A DNA stretch of 48,475 nt from Azospirillum brasilense (GTDB taxonomy: Bacteria; Pseudomonadota; Alphaproteobacteria; Azospirillales; Azospirillaceae). Below are positions 1-8,955 of this stretch, one piece after another. The number at the start of each line of letters is the position of its first letter. Position 1 is the stretch's first letter. The stretch spans positions 1 to 48,475 of the forward strand of contig NZ_QLKQ01000057.1 in NCBI RefSeq assembly GCF_003349955.1, written 5' to 3'. Below the pieces are notes generated by a model. It had not been told where the DNA came from. It did no database searches and worked only from the letters and a program-made list of their open reading frames with translations. The translations under genes and the position numbers were made by a program.

Positions 1-100
1 CCCTTCCCATGCTCCGCATGGGCCCCTTCCCTCCCCCGCCTTCGGCAAGGGAGGGATTTATTCCCTCCCCTGCGAAGCGGGGGAGGGTTAGGGAGGGGGC
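1..100. repeat. REP-like hairpin repeat cluster, left end
   Basis: This non-coding stretch holds three short GC-rich inverted repeats in a row: a 7-bp stem at 6-22, an imperfect CCCTCCC/GGGAGGG pair at 29-55, and a 31-base unit at 63-93 that folds on CCCTCCCC/GGGGGAGGG and ends in TTAGGG. The 31-base unit occurs again, exactly and in inverted orientation, at 48404-48434. Palindromic dispersed repeats of this kind usually sit between operons. Whether they also act as transcription terminators cannot be told from the sequence. Confidence 0.75.
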
Positions 101-145
101 AAGACTCCGCACACCCCGAACGCCCTAAAATCACAGAGCACACCC

Positions 146-1306
146 ATGCACACCCCCACCCTGTTCGACAGCGTCTTCCTCGGCGGCTTCGAATGCTCGA
201 CGCACCGGCGGCACGACGGGCGCCGGCTCGACCTGATCGCGGCGACCGGCCACGACCGGCTGGCCACGCAGGACTATCAACGCATGGCCGCGCACGGCCT
301 GCGCAGCGTGCGCGACGGCGTGCGCTGGCACCTGATCGAGACCACGCCGGGGCACTACGACTGGTCCAGCCTGCTGCCCATGGTCCGGGCGGCGCGGGAG
401 GCCAGGGTCCAGGTGATCTGGGACCTTTGCCATTACGGCTGGCCGGACGACATCGACATCTGGCGCCCCGCCTTCGTGGAGCGCTTCGCCCGCTTCGCCG
501 GAGCGACCGCGGCCCTGCTGCGCGACGAGGGCGTTGGCGGGGGCGTGGAGGCGCCCGCCTATTGCCCGGTCAATGAGATCTCCTACTGGGCCTGGGCCGG
601 CGGCGACATGAAGCGCTTCAACCCGATGGCCGAGCGCCGCGGGGCCGAACTCAAGCACCAGCTCGTCCGCGCCAGCATTGCGGCCATCGACGCGATCCGC
701 GCCGCCGATCCGCGCGCCCGCATCGTCCAGGTCGATCCGGTCATCAACGTGCTGCCCCGCCCCGACCGCAAGGGCGACGCCGGGGCTGCGGAGGAGGCCC
801 GGCTGGCCCAGTACGAGGCGTGGGACATGATCGGCGGCCACGCCTGGCCGGGGCTGGGCGGCAAGCCGGAGTATCTGGACGTGATCGGGGTCAACTACTA
901 CTCCGACAACCAATGGTTCCTGAAGGGCGGCACCATCGGGCGCGACGACCCGCGCTACCGCCCCTTCGCCGACATCCTGGCGGAGGTGCACCGGCGCTAC
1001 GACCGCCCGGTCCTGGTGGCCGAGACCGGCGCCGAGGGCGACGCCCGCGTGTCCTGGCTCGACTATGTGACGGGAGAAGTGATCGCGGCCCTGAAGGCCG
1101 ATGTGCCGGTGGAGGGCGTCTGCCTCTACCCGATCCTCGACTATCCCGGCTGGGCCAACGACCGCCATTGCGAGACCGGCCTCTACGGCCTGTGCGACGA
1201 GGACGGCGGGCGTTGCCTGTATCAACCGCTGGCCGCCGCCCTGGAGCGCGCGGAGGCCCGCGTCGGCGCGCTGCTGGGTGAGCCCCAGTATCAGGCGGCT
1301 CAATGA
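146..1306 (+). CDS. GH1-like glycoside hydrolase (putative beta-glucosidase)
   Basis: A 386-residue protein with the overall pattern of a clan GH-A TIM-barrel glycosidase related to family GH1. Seen: an Asn-Glu pair in CPVNEIS (Glu144), where GH1 enzymes carry the acid/base Glu, and a second Glu in VAETGAEG (Glu293), where the nucleophile sits. It is shorter than typical GH1 beta-glucosidases (about 450 residues) and has no signal peptide, so it is likely cytoplasmic. The substrate cannot be named. The start is the first ATG and its ribosome site is weak. Its stop overlaps the start of the next gene (ATGA), so it is translationally coupled to an ABC exporter, an unusual partner for a glycosidase. 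Confidence 0.75.
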   Translation: MHTPTLFDSVFLGGFECSTHRRHDGRRLDLIAATGHDRLATQDYQRMAAHGLRSVRDGVRWHLIETTPGHYDWSSLLPMVRAAREARVQVIWDLCHYGWPDDIDIWRPAFVERFARFAGATAALLRDEGVGGGVEAPAYCPVNEISYWAWAGGDMKRFNPMAERRGAELKHQLVRASIAAIDAIRAADPRARIVQVDPVINVLPRPDRKGDAGAAEEARLAQYEAWDMIGGHAWPGLGGKPEYLDVIGVNYYSDNQWFLKGGTIGRDDPRYRPFADILAEVHRRYDRPVLVAETGAEGDARVSWLDYVTGEVIAALKADVPVEGVCLYPILDYPGWANDRHCETGLYGLCDEDGGRCLYQPLAAALERAEARVGALLGEPQYQAAQ

Positions 1307-3069
1307 GCGGTTCCCACACGGACACCATCCCGGACCGCCCAGGCCGCTTCCTGCTGCGCTACATCCGGCGGCGGCCCTGGTCGTTCGGCGGGCTGTTCTC
1401 GGTGATCGTGGCGGCGGCGGGCTGCGCGGTCGCCGTTCAGTACGGCATGAAGCTGCTGATCGACGCCATGGCCTCCCCCGACCGGGCGGTGGCGGACGTC
1501 TGGACGCCGCTCGGCCTGTTCCTGGGCTTCATCGCGGCGGAGAACGTGCTGTGGCGGCTGGGCGGCTGGCTCGGCTGCCGGACGGTGCTGGCGACCGGCG
1601 TGGACATGCGGCTGGACCTGTTCCGGCACCTGACCGGCCATTCGATGCGCTACTTCTCGGAGCATCTGGCCGGGTCGCTGGGCAACCGCATCGCCGCCAC
1701 CGAGAACGCCGCCACAACCATCTTCCGCACCCTGACCTGGAGCATCGTCCCGCCGGTCACCGACTTCCTGGGGGCGGTGCTGGTGCTGCTGACCATCCAT
1801 TGGGGCATGGCGGCGGCGCTGGTGATGTTCGCCGTGGTGGTCGCCGTCGCCATCGTCGGGCTGGGGCTGCGCGGGCGGACGGTGCACCACGCCTTCGCCG
1901 AGCAATCCGCCCGCACCAACGGCGAGCTGGTCGACGTGGTGTCCAACGTCTGGACGGTGAAGGCCTTCTCCGCCCGCGGGCGGGAGCGCGAGCGCCTCCG
2001 GCAGGCCTTCACGGTGGAGGCCGGGGCGCACCGACGGAGCTGGATGCATCTGGAGAAGACCCGCGTCGTCCATGACATCTGCCTGTGGGTGATGGCCGGG
2101 TCGATGCTGCTGTGGGCGCTGCTGCTGTGGCGGGACGGCACGATCACCACCGGCGACGTGGTGATCGTCAGCGCGCTGACCTTCCGCATCCTGCACGGCT
2201 CTCGCGACCTCGCCTTCGCGCTGGTCACCGCCACCCAGCAGGTCAGCGCCATCGACGAGAGCCTGCGGGTGATCGCCCGCCCCCACGACGTGCTCGACCC
2301 GGTGCCGGCCGAGCCCGCCAAGCCCGGTGGCGGGGCCATCGCCTTCGAGCGGGTGTCCTACCGCTATCCCGAAGGGCGCAAGGTGCTGGAGGATTTCAGC
2401 CTGACCATCCCGGCCGGGCAGAAGGTCGGGCTGGTCGGCCCGTCGGGGGCCGGCAAGTCCACCATCATCAGCCTGATCCAGCGTCTGGACGACGTGCAGC
2501 GCGGCGACATCCTCATCGACGGCCAGCCGCTGACCGCGCTCGCCCAGGACGACCTGCGGGCCAAGATCGCCGTGGTGCCCCAGGACATCGCGCTGTTCCA
2601 CCGCCCGATCCTGGAGAACATCCGCTACGGCCGCCCCGACGCCAGCGACGAGGAGGTGTTCGAAGCGGCGCGCCACGCCTTCTGCGACGGCTTCATCCGC
2701 CAGTTGCCGGAGGGCTACGGCACGCTGGTCGGCGAACGCGGCGTGCGGCTGTCGGGCGGGCAGCGGCAGCGGCTGGGCATCGCCCGCGCCTTCCTGAAGA
2801 ACGCGCCGATCCTGATCCTCGACGAGGCGACCTCGGCCCTCGACACCCAGTCGGAGCAGGAGATCCAGGCGGCGCTGGCCGATCTGGCCCAGGGACGGAC
2901 GGTGGTCGCGGTGGCGCACCGCCTGTCCACCGTGTCGGCCTTCGACCGCGTGCTGGTCCTGGTGGACGGCCGCATCGCCGAGGACGGCAACCCGACGGAG
3001 TTGCGGCGGCGCGGCGGCTTGTTCAACTCCTTGTGGCAACTTCAGGCGCAGGGCTTCGCGGCGGAATAG
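1303..3069 (+). CDS. ABC exporter, fused permease and ATPase (MsbA/ABCB type)
   Basis: A 588-residue half-transporter. The N-terminal part (about residues 15-320) carries about six hydrophobic segments of an ABC type-1 exporter fold. The C-terminal ATPase shows Walker A GPSGAGKS at about 379-386, the signature LSGGQRQRLG at about 483, Walker B LILDEATSALD near 505 and a switch His in VAHRLST. It should work as a homodimer in the inner membrane, exporting a lipid, glycolipid, glycan or drug. The substrate is not visible from the sequence. It overlaps the upstream glycosidase by four bases, so the two are probably made together, which favours a carbohydrate-linked substrate. That link is inference. 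Confidence 0.88.
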   Translation: MSGSHTDTIPDRPGRFLLRYIRRRPWSFGGLFSVIVAAAGCAVAVQYGMKLLIDAMASPDRAVADVWTPLGLFLGFIAAENVLWRLGGWLGCRTVLATGVDMRLDLFRHLTGHSMRYFSEHLAGSLGNRIAATENAATTIFRTLTWSIVPPVTDFLGAVLVLLTIHWGMAAALVMFAVVVAVAIVGLGLRGRTVHHAFAEQSARTNGELVDVVSNVWTVKAFSARGRERERLRQAFTVEAGAHRRSWMHLEKTRVVHDICLWVMAGSMLLWALLLWRDGTITTGDVVIVSALTFRILHGSRDLAFALVTATQQVSAIDESLRVIARPHDVLDPVPAEPAKPGGGAIAFERVSYRYPEGRKVLEDFSLTIPAGQKVGLVGPSGAGKSTIISLIQRLDDVQRGDILIDGQPLTALAQDDLRAKIAVVPQDIALFHRPILENIRYGRPDASDEEVFEAARHAFCDGFIRQLPEGYGTLVGERGVRLSGGQRQRLGIARAFLKNAPILILDEATSALDTQSEQEIQAALADLAQGRTVVAVAHRLSTVSAFDRVLVLVDGRIAEDGNPTELRRRGGLFNSLWQLQAQGFAAE

Positions 3070-3288
3070 CCGGAGCCTGCCCGGCGGCCCCCGACCGTTG
3101 CACGGGAGTCGCATCGGCCGGAACGGTTACGGAAAACGGACCTTCGACGAGCTATCTTTCCGGGCGTCGTGTGTTAAGACACCAGACGCAACCTCGCCTC
3201 GGCCCGAAAGCTCGATGAAAGCCACGACCGACGACAGCATCCTTGGAATTCAAGCGTTTGTTCCGTGCACGAACCACGGAGCCGGTGC

Positions 3289-6273
3289 ATGACGGATCTG
3301 CCGGTGATGGGTGGCCCCGCGATTGGTGAGCGGACGACGGGGGGCGATCTGGATTTCCTGTCCGGCGGGGGCGAGATGGGGGAGCGGATGCGTTCCCACG
3401 ACTGGGCGTCCACGACGCTTGGTCCGCCGGAGGGCTGGCCGCAAAGCCTGCGCACCATCGTCAGCGTCGTGCTGTCCTCCCGGCAGGCGATGTTCGTGGC
3501 CTGGGGGCCGGAGCTGGCCTTCCTCTACAACGACGGCTACATGCCGATCTTCGGGTCCAAGCACCCGGAGGCGCTCGGCCGCCCCTTCGCCGAGGTGTGG
3601 TGGGACATCTGGGACCAGATCAAGCCGCTGGTCGACCGCACGCTGGCCGGCGAGGCGTCCTGGTACGAGGACCTGCTCATCCCGATGGAGCGCCGGGGCT
3701 TCCGCGAGGACGCCTGGTTCACCTTCTCCTACACCCCGGTGCGCGGCGAGGACGGGCGCATCCCCGGCATGTTCTGCGCCGCCATCGAGACGACCGCGCA
3801 GGTGCTCGCCGCCCGGCGCACCGATTTCCACCTGAAGCTGGAGGCCCGGCTGCGCCAGCTCTCCAATCCGTTCGCCGTTGCCGCGGCGGCGGAAGAGGCT
3901 CTGGGCCGTCACCTGGGGGTCAGCCGCGTCGGTTACGGCGTGATGGACGAAACCACCCGCTTCTTCACGACCGAGCGGAACTGGACAGACGGCAGCGTCG
4001 ACCATCAGGCCGGCACCCATGACCTGCTGAGCTTCGGGCCGGAGCTTCTCGACACGCTGCGCAGCGGCGGGACGCTGACCATCCACGACGCCGCGGCGGA
4101 CCCGCGCTTCGCCACGCCGGACCGGCAGGCCGCCTTGGCCGCGCTGAACATCGCCTCCGCCATCACCACCAGCCTCGTGAAGAACGGGCGGATGGTCGCC
4201 CTCCTCTACGTCCACGACCGGAAGCCCCGGCACTGGCACCCCGACGAGGTCCGTCTGGTGGAGGAGGTGGCGGAGCGCACATGGTCGGCGCTGGAGCGCG
4301 CCCAGGCGGAGGAATCGCTGCACCGCGCCAACGCCCGTCTGGCCGCGGAGGGTGAGCAGATGCGCAACCTTTTCCGGCAGTCGCCCAACTTCATGTGCGT
4401 GCTGCGCGGCCCCGACCACGTGTTCGAACTGGCCAACGACTCCTACCGCCAACTGGTCGGCGACCGCGCCCTGCTCGGCAAGACCGTGCACGAGGCCATG
4501 CCGGAGGTCGCCGGCCAGGGCTTCTTCGAGCTGCTGGGCCGCGTCTACGACAGCGGGGAGCCCTTCGTCGGCCACGCCCTGCCGGTGCGGGTCGCCCGCC
4601 ACCCCGGCGCGCCGGTCGAGGAACGCTTCATCACCTTCATCTACCAGCCGATCAAGGACGCCGACGGGCGGGTGACCGGGATCTTCTGCGAAGGCAGCGA
4701 CGTCACCGAGGCCAAGCACGCCGAGAACGCGCTGCGCGACCTGAACGCCACGCTGGAGCAGCGCGTCGCCGAGCGCACCGCCGACCGCGACCGCATGTGG
4801 CGCCTGTCCACCGACGTCATGCTGGTGGCGCGCTTCGACGGCACCATCAGCGCCGTCAACCCGGCCTGGACCAGCCTGCTGGGCTGGGCGGAGGAGGAGC
4901 TGGCGGCGCACAGCTTCCTCGACTTCGTGCATCCGGACGATCTGGAGCGCACGCGGGCCGAGGCGGCGCGGCTGAGCGCCGGGCACACCACGCCGCGCTT
5001 CGAGAACCGCTACCGCCACAAGGACGGGCGTTATCTCTGGCTGTCCTGGGTCGCCGTGCCGGACGACCGCTTCATCCACGCCGTGGGCCGCGACATCACC
5101 GCCCAGAAGGAGGCCGACGCCGCCCTGCGGCAGACCGAGGACCAGCTTCGCCAGGCCCAGAAGATGGAGGCGGTCGGCCAGTTGACCGGCGGCGTGGCCC
5201 ACGACTTCAACAACCTGCTCCAGGCGCTGGAAGGCTGCCTGTCGATGATCGGGCGCCGCACCGGGGAGCCGCAGGTCCACGCCCTGCTCGACGCCGGACA
5301 GCAGGCGGTGGGGCGCGGGGCGAAGCTGGTGCAGCAGCTCATGGCCTTCGCCCGGCGCAGCAGCCTGCGCCCGGAATCCATCGACGTGCGCGACCGGGTG
5401 CTCGCCATGTCGGCCCTGCTGGAACGGGCACTGCGCGCCGACATCGCGTTGGACCTGCGCCTCGGCGACGATCTCTGGCCCGTCGAGGTGGACCCGACCC
5501 AGTTCGAGCTGGCGGTCATCAACCTCGCCGTCAACGCGCGCGACGCCATGCCGGCCGGCGGACGGCTGACGGTGGAGGCGGTCAACACGCTGTTCGCGCC
5601 GGGCGATCCGCGGGGTGTGGAGGGGGAGTTTCTGCGCCTGTCGGTGTCGGACACCGGCTGCGGGATGCCCGCCGCAGTGGCCGCCCGCGCCTTCGAGCCC
5701 TTCTTCACGACCAAGGACCTGGGCAAGGGGACCGGGCTGGGGCTGGCCCAGGTCTACGGCCTCGCCCGGCAGTCCGGCGGCACCGCCTGGATCGACAGCG
5801 CGCCGGACCGGGGCACGGCGGTGCATCTTCTGCTCCGCCGTTCCGGCGTGGCTCCGGCGGAGGAGCCCGCCCTTCCCGCGGCCTGCGTCCCGCCGCCGGA
5901 CGGGGCGCGGCGCTACGGACGGGTCCTGGTGGTGGAGGACGACCCCATCGTCGCCATGACCGTCAGCACCGCGTTGGAGGATGCCGGGTTCGCCGTGCTG
6001 TCCGCCGCCAACGCCGAGGAGGCGCTGCCCCACCTGACGGACGACGGGGTCGACGTGCTGCTCAGCGACGTGGTGATGCCCGGCGGGATGAGCGGAATCG
6101 ACCTCGCCCGCGAGGCCCGCGAGCGGCGGCCCGGCCTGCCGGTCATCCTGGCGACCGGCTACAGCGAGGACATCGCCCGCGCCACCGGCATCCCGGTGCT
6201 GACCAAGCCCTACCGGATCGACGATCTGGTCGGGCGGATCGACGCGATCCTGATGGGCCAAGCGAAGGAATAA
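3289..6273 (+). CDS. Hybrid sensor histidine kinase (PAS-GAF-PAS-PAS-HisKA-HATPase-REC)
   Basis: A soluble multi-sensor kinase of 994 residues with no membrane segment. Domains in order: PAS-like (about 30-175), GAF (about 180-345), PAS (about 355-480), coiled linker, PAS (about 495-615), HisKA with phospho-acceptor His638 in GGVAHDFNN, HATPase_c with N-box NLAVNARDAM, DTGCGMP and GKGTGLGL, and a C-terminal receiver with EDD, Asp927 in SDVVMPGG and a Lys in TKPY. It should sense a cytoplasmic or diffusible cue and pass phosphate through the receiver to an unknown phosphotransfer partner. The ATG at 3289 is preferred because GGAG lies 7 bases upstream; an in-frame GTG at 3265 has no such site. 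No cognate regulator lies beside it. Confidence 0.92.
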   Translation: MTDLPVMGGPAIGERTTGGDLDFLSGGGEMGERMRSHDWASTTLGPPEGWPQSLRTIVSVVLSSRQAMFVAWGPELAFLYNDGYMPIFGSKHPEALGRPFAEVWWDIWDQIKPLVDRTLAGEASWYEDLLIPMERRGFREDAWFTFSYTPVRGEDGRIPGMFCAAIETTAQVLAARRTDFHLKLEARLRQLSNPFAVAAAAEEALGRHLGVSRVGYGVMDETTRFFTTERNWTDGSVDHQAGTHDLLSFGPELLDTLRSGGTLTIHDAAADPRFATPDRQAALAALNIASAITTSLVKNGRMVALLYVHDRKPRHWHPDEVRLVEEVAERTWSALERAQAEESLHRANARLAAEGEQMRNLFRQSPNFMCVLRGPDHVFELANDSYRQLVGDRALLGKTVHEAMPEVAGQGFFELLGRVYDSGEPFVGHALPVRVARHPGAPVEERFITFIYQPIKDADGRVTGIFCEGSDVTEAKHAENALRDLNATLEQRVAERTADRDRMWRLSTDVMLVARFDGTISAVNPAWTSLLGWAEEELAAHSFLDFVHPDDLERTRAEAARLSAGHTTPRFENRYRHKDGRYLWLSWVAVPDDRFIHAVGRDITAQKEADAALRQTEDQLRQAQKMEAVGQLTGGVAHDFNNLLQALEGCLSMIGRRTGEPQVHALLDAGQQAVGRGAKLVQQLMAFARRSSLRPESIDVRDRVLAMSALLERALRADIALDLRLGDDLWPVEVDPTQFELAVINLAVNARDAMPAGGRLTVEAVNTLFAPGDPRGVEGEFLRLSVSDTGCGMPAAVAARAFEPFFTTKDLGKGTGLGLAQVYGLARQSGGTAWIDSAPDRGTAVHLLLRRSGVAPAEEPALPAACVPPPDGARRYGRVLVVEDDPIVAMTVSTALEDAGFAVLSAANAEEALPHLTDDGVDVLLSDVVMPGGMSGIDLAREARERRPGLPVILATGYSEDIARATGIPVLTKPYRIDDLVGRIDAILMGQAKE

Positions 6274-6287
6274 AGAAGTCGCGGAAT

Positions 6288-6318
6288 AAAAAAAGCGGAG
6301 CCCCCGGGGGGACTCCGC
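6288..6318 (-). terminator. Rho-independent terminator of the uracil permease gene
   Basis: Read on the minus strand, a hairpin with GCGGAG/CTCCGC and CCCCC/GGGGG arms and one bulged base is followed by seven T residues, 24 bases after the permease stop codon. It also lies just after the kinase stop on the other strand, but that side lacks a T tract. Confidence 0.85.
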
Positions 6319-6341
6319 CTTGGCCGGCCGCGTTCCGGTCC

Positions 6342-7652
6342 TCAGATGTGGTCGGAGGACAGGATGGCCTCGGCGTCGCCGCCGGTGCCGCGGCCTGGCA
6401 GGACCGCGTTCAGGACGACGCCCATCAGCGCCGACAGCGCCATCGAGGAGACGACGAAGCCGCCGTCGCCGAACTTCAGCGACGCCCCGCCGATGCCGAT
6501 GACCAGGATGGTCGAGGAGATCAGCAGGTTGCGCTTGTCGCCCAGATCCACCTTGCCCTCGATCAGCGTGCGGATTCCCGAGGAGGCGATGACGCCGAAC
6601 AGGGCGATGGACACGCCGCCCATCACCGCCGTGGGGATGCTCGACAGGAAGGCCGACAGCTTGCCCACGAAGCCCAGGATGATGGCGAGCGTCGCCGCGC
6701 CGCCGATCACCCACACGCTGAACACGCGGGTCACCGCCAGAACGCCGATGTTCTCGCCGTAGGTGGTCGCCGGGGGACCGCCCAGCGCGCCCGCCACCAT
6801 GGTCGCCACGCCGTCGCCGAACACCGAGCGGTGCAGGCCCGGATCGGCGATGAAGTTGCGGCCGACGACGCGGCTCAGCACGATCTGCCCGCCGATGTGC
6901 TCGGCGATGGTGACCAACGCCACCGGCGCCACCAGCAGGATCATCGCCCAGGCCGAGACGCCCTCCTTCATGCCGGAGAACAGCAGGTGGAAGTCGGGCA
7001 TCCGCAGGAAGGGCGCGGCGGCGACCGGTCCGAAATCGACCATGCCGAAGACCACGCCCAGGACGTAGCCGGTCAGGATGCCCAGCAGGATCGGCACCAC
7101 CGTGAAGAAGCCGCGCAGCACGATCGAGTAGAGGAAGATGCTGCCCAGTGTCGCCAGCGCCAGCAGGAAGTGCGGCAGGCTGTACTCGCCGCCGCCCGCG
7201 GTGTTCTGCGCCATGCCCACGGCGACCGAGGCGAGGCCGAGGCCGATCACCACGATCACCGGCCCGACGACGATGGGCGGCAGGATGGCCAGCAGCCAGC
7301 GCACGCCGAAGGCGCGGATCAGCAGGGCGACCGCCACATAGACGGCACCCGCCGCGCAGGCCCCGACCAGCGCGCCGCCGGTCCCGCCGATCTGGGTGGC
7401 GGCGACGATCGGGCCGATGAAGGCGAAGGAGGAGCCCAGATAGGCGGGCAGCCGCCATTTGGTGAAGGCCAGATAGATCAGGGTGCCCAGACCGCTGGTG
7501 ACGAGCGCCACCGACGGGTCGAGGCCGGTGAGGATCGGCACCAGCACGTTGGCGCCGAACATGGCGAACAGGTGCTGGAGGCTGAGCAGGAGGAAGGTGG
7601 CCGGGGGCGGACGGTCGTGGACGTCCAGCACCCGGTCGCGCGGGGCTGTCAT
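6342..7652 (-). CDS. uraA: Uracil permease, NCS2 family
   Basis: A 436-residue integral membrane protein with about 14 hydrophobic segments, the normal size for nucleobase-cation symporter-2 proteins. Uracil-type signatures are visible: AEHIG in the eighth helix region, whose Glu binds the base in the E. coli protein, and YGENIGVLAVTR, the form of the NCS2 motif found in UraA/RutG rather than in xanthine or urate carriers. It imports uracil with protons across the inner membrane. The ATG at 7652 is chosen because the family N-terminus begins there and GGGAA lies upstream; the open frame extends about 127 codons further without family sequence. It is transcribed alone and ends in a strong terminator. 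Confidence 0.9.
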   Translation of the reverse strand: MTAPRDRVLDVHDRPPPATFLLLSLQHLFAMFGANVLVPILTGLDPSVALVTSGLGTLIYLAFTKWRLPAYLGSSFAFIGPIVAATQIGGTGGALVGACAAGAVYVAVALLIRAFGVRWLLAILPPIVVGPVIVVIGLGLASVAVGMAQNTAGGGEYSLPHFLLALATLGSIFLYSIVLRGFFTVVPILLGILTGYVLGVVFGMVDFGPVAAAPFLRMPDFHLLFSGMKEGVSAWAMILLVAPVALVTIAEHIGGQIVLSRVVGRNFIADPGLHRSVFGDGVATMVAGALGGPPATTYGENIGVLAVTRVFSVWVIGGAATLAIILGFVGKLSAFLSSIPTAVMGGVSIALFGVIASSGIRTLIEGKVDLGDKRNLLISSTILVIGIGGASLKFGDGGFVVSSMALSALMGVVLNAVLPGRGTGGDAEAILSSDHI

Positions 7653-7796
7653 GAACTGCGGTTCCCGTGTCGGTGGTTGCGCGGCAAGGGTTACTCCGCG
7701 ACGGCCTGCCCGGTCAAACGCCACCATGCGGAATTTTTCGGCACAAGGCCCCTTAGAGCCCGACGGCACCGTCATAGGCGTGAAATTATTCAACCG

Positions 7797-7826
7797 TTGC
7801 CTAAGCCATAGACCATTCGTTAGTAT
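7797..7826 (+). promoter_or_regulatory. Putative sigma-70 promoter for the GAF-GGDEF gene
   Basis: TTGCCT at 7797-7802 and TAGTAT at 7821-7826 are separated by 18 bases, in an AT-richer island about 80 bases upstream of the diguanylate cyclase start. It is called by eye from the two hexamers only. Confidence 0.45.
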
Positions 7827-7905
7827 GTCGCTTAACAAAATTCCCGTGAATGGACATGACATTGCGTTCCTGCACGCGATGCGGGTTTGAACACTTGCTT
7901 TTAGA

Positions 7906-8934
7906 GTGATTGAAGGCATGGCCGACGAACTGTTTGCACAACTTACAGACACCCTTTCGTCGGCGAAGACGGTGGAGGAGCTGACGCGTCCCCTGCTGTC
8001 GCTTCTGGAACTGGTGACGGAGCTGGAGGCCACCTACCTCACCCGGATCGAGCTGGAACACGGCATCCAGCGCATTCTCTTCTCCTGCAACACCAAGACC
8101 CTGACCATTCCCGAAGGGCTGGCAGTTCCGTGGGAGGGCACGCTGTGCAAGCGGGCGCTCGACGAGGGGAAGCTCTACACCGACGACGTGCCCAGCTGCT
8201 GGGGCGACTCCGAGGCGGCGGCGGCGCTGGGCATCCGCACCTATGTCAGCACGCCCGTCCATCTCGACGACGGCAGCCTGTTCGGCACGCTCTGCGCCGC
8301 CAGTTCGGAGCGCAAGCCGCTGACGCCCAAGGGGGAGCAGGTGCTGCGCCTGTTCGCCTCGCTGATCGCCCTTCATGTGCAGCGTGAACAGCTTCTCTCC
8401 CAGTTCCGCGACCTGAACGCGGCGCTGGAGTCCTATTCCTACACCGACGCGCTGACCGGCCTGCCGAACCGGCGCGCCGTCGTCGCCGAACTGCACCGGC
8501 TGTTCGCCATGGCCGAACGGGCCGAACAGAGCGTGCTGATCGGCTTCATCGACCTGGACGGATTCAAGGCCATCAACGACACCCACGGGCACGAGGCCGG
8601 CGACGAATTCCTGACCGAGGTGGGGCGGCGCATCGGCGCGGGGCTGCGGGCCGGCGACACGCTGGGCCGGCTGGGCGGCGACGAGTTCATCGTCGTCGGC
8701 ATGGGCGCCACGCCCGGCGCCGAGGGGGATGACGCCGCCGACGCACTGCGCGAGCGGGTGGTGCCGCTGATCCGCGGCGCCTATCGTCTGGGCGGCTGCG
8801 CCTTCGACTATCCGGGTGCCAGCGTCGGGGTGGTCAGCGCCGACCCCGGCACCACGACGCCCGACGACGCGCTGCGCGCCGCCGACGCCGCCATGTATGT
8901 GCAGAAGAGGATCCGGCGGGCCGCCCGGGCCTGA
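7906..8934 (+). CDS. GAF-domain diguanylate cyclase (GGDEF)
   Basis: A 342-residue soluble protein. Residues about 10-160 form a GAF sensor domain of the short, GTLC-containing type. A short helix follows, then a GGDEF domain with YTDALTGLPNRRA, FIDLDGFKAIND, HGHEAGDEFL and the active-site GGDEF at 257-261. RAGD at 248-251 fits the RxxD inhibitory site, so product feedback is expected. It should make cyclic di-GMP from two GTP under control of a small ligand or redox cue. The start is uncertain: GTG at 7906 or ATG at 7918, neither with an ideal ribosome site. It lies divergent from the uracil permease gene and has its own likely promoter. Confidence 0.9.
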   Translation: MIEGMADELFAQLTDTLSSAKTVEELTRPLLSLLELVTELEATYLTRIELEHGIQRILFSCNTKTLTIPEGLAVPWEGTLCKRALDEGKLYTDDVPSCWGDSEAAAALGIRTYVSTPVHLDDGSLFGTLCAASSERKPLTPKGEQVLRLFASLIALHVQREQLLSQFRDLNAALESYSYTDALTGLPNRRAVVAELHRLFAMAERAEQSVLIGFIDLDGFKAINDTHGHEAGDEFLTEVGRRIGAGLRAGDTLGRLGGDEFIVVGMGATPGAEGDDAADALRERVVPLIRGAYRLGGCAFDYPGASVGVVSADPGTTTPDDALRAADAAMYVQKRIRRAARA

Positions 8935-8955
8935 CGCCGTTTCGGCGACGGTCCC

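Noticed and set aside
1300..3114. 604-codon minus-strand frame opposite the ABC exporter
   Set aside because: Walker and signature motifs prove the plus-strand gene; the antisense product has low-complexity composition.
3265..3288. GTG start for the hybrid kinase
   Set aside because: No ribosome site precedes it, while the ATG at 3289 has GGAG at 7 bases.
3250..7458. 1402-codon open frame on the minus strand across the kinase and permease genes
   Set aside because: It lies antisense to a clear multi-domain kinase and in another frame of the permease gene, is rich in Arg, His, Gly and Val, and shows no family motif. Such shadows are expected at this GC content.
4395..7811. 1138-codon open frame on the plus strand
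   Set aside because: It overlaps the kinase in a different frame and is antisense to the permease. Its product is almost all Arg, Gly, Ala and Pro or Gln and His.
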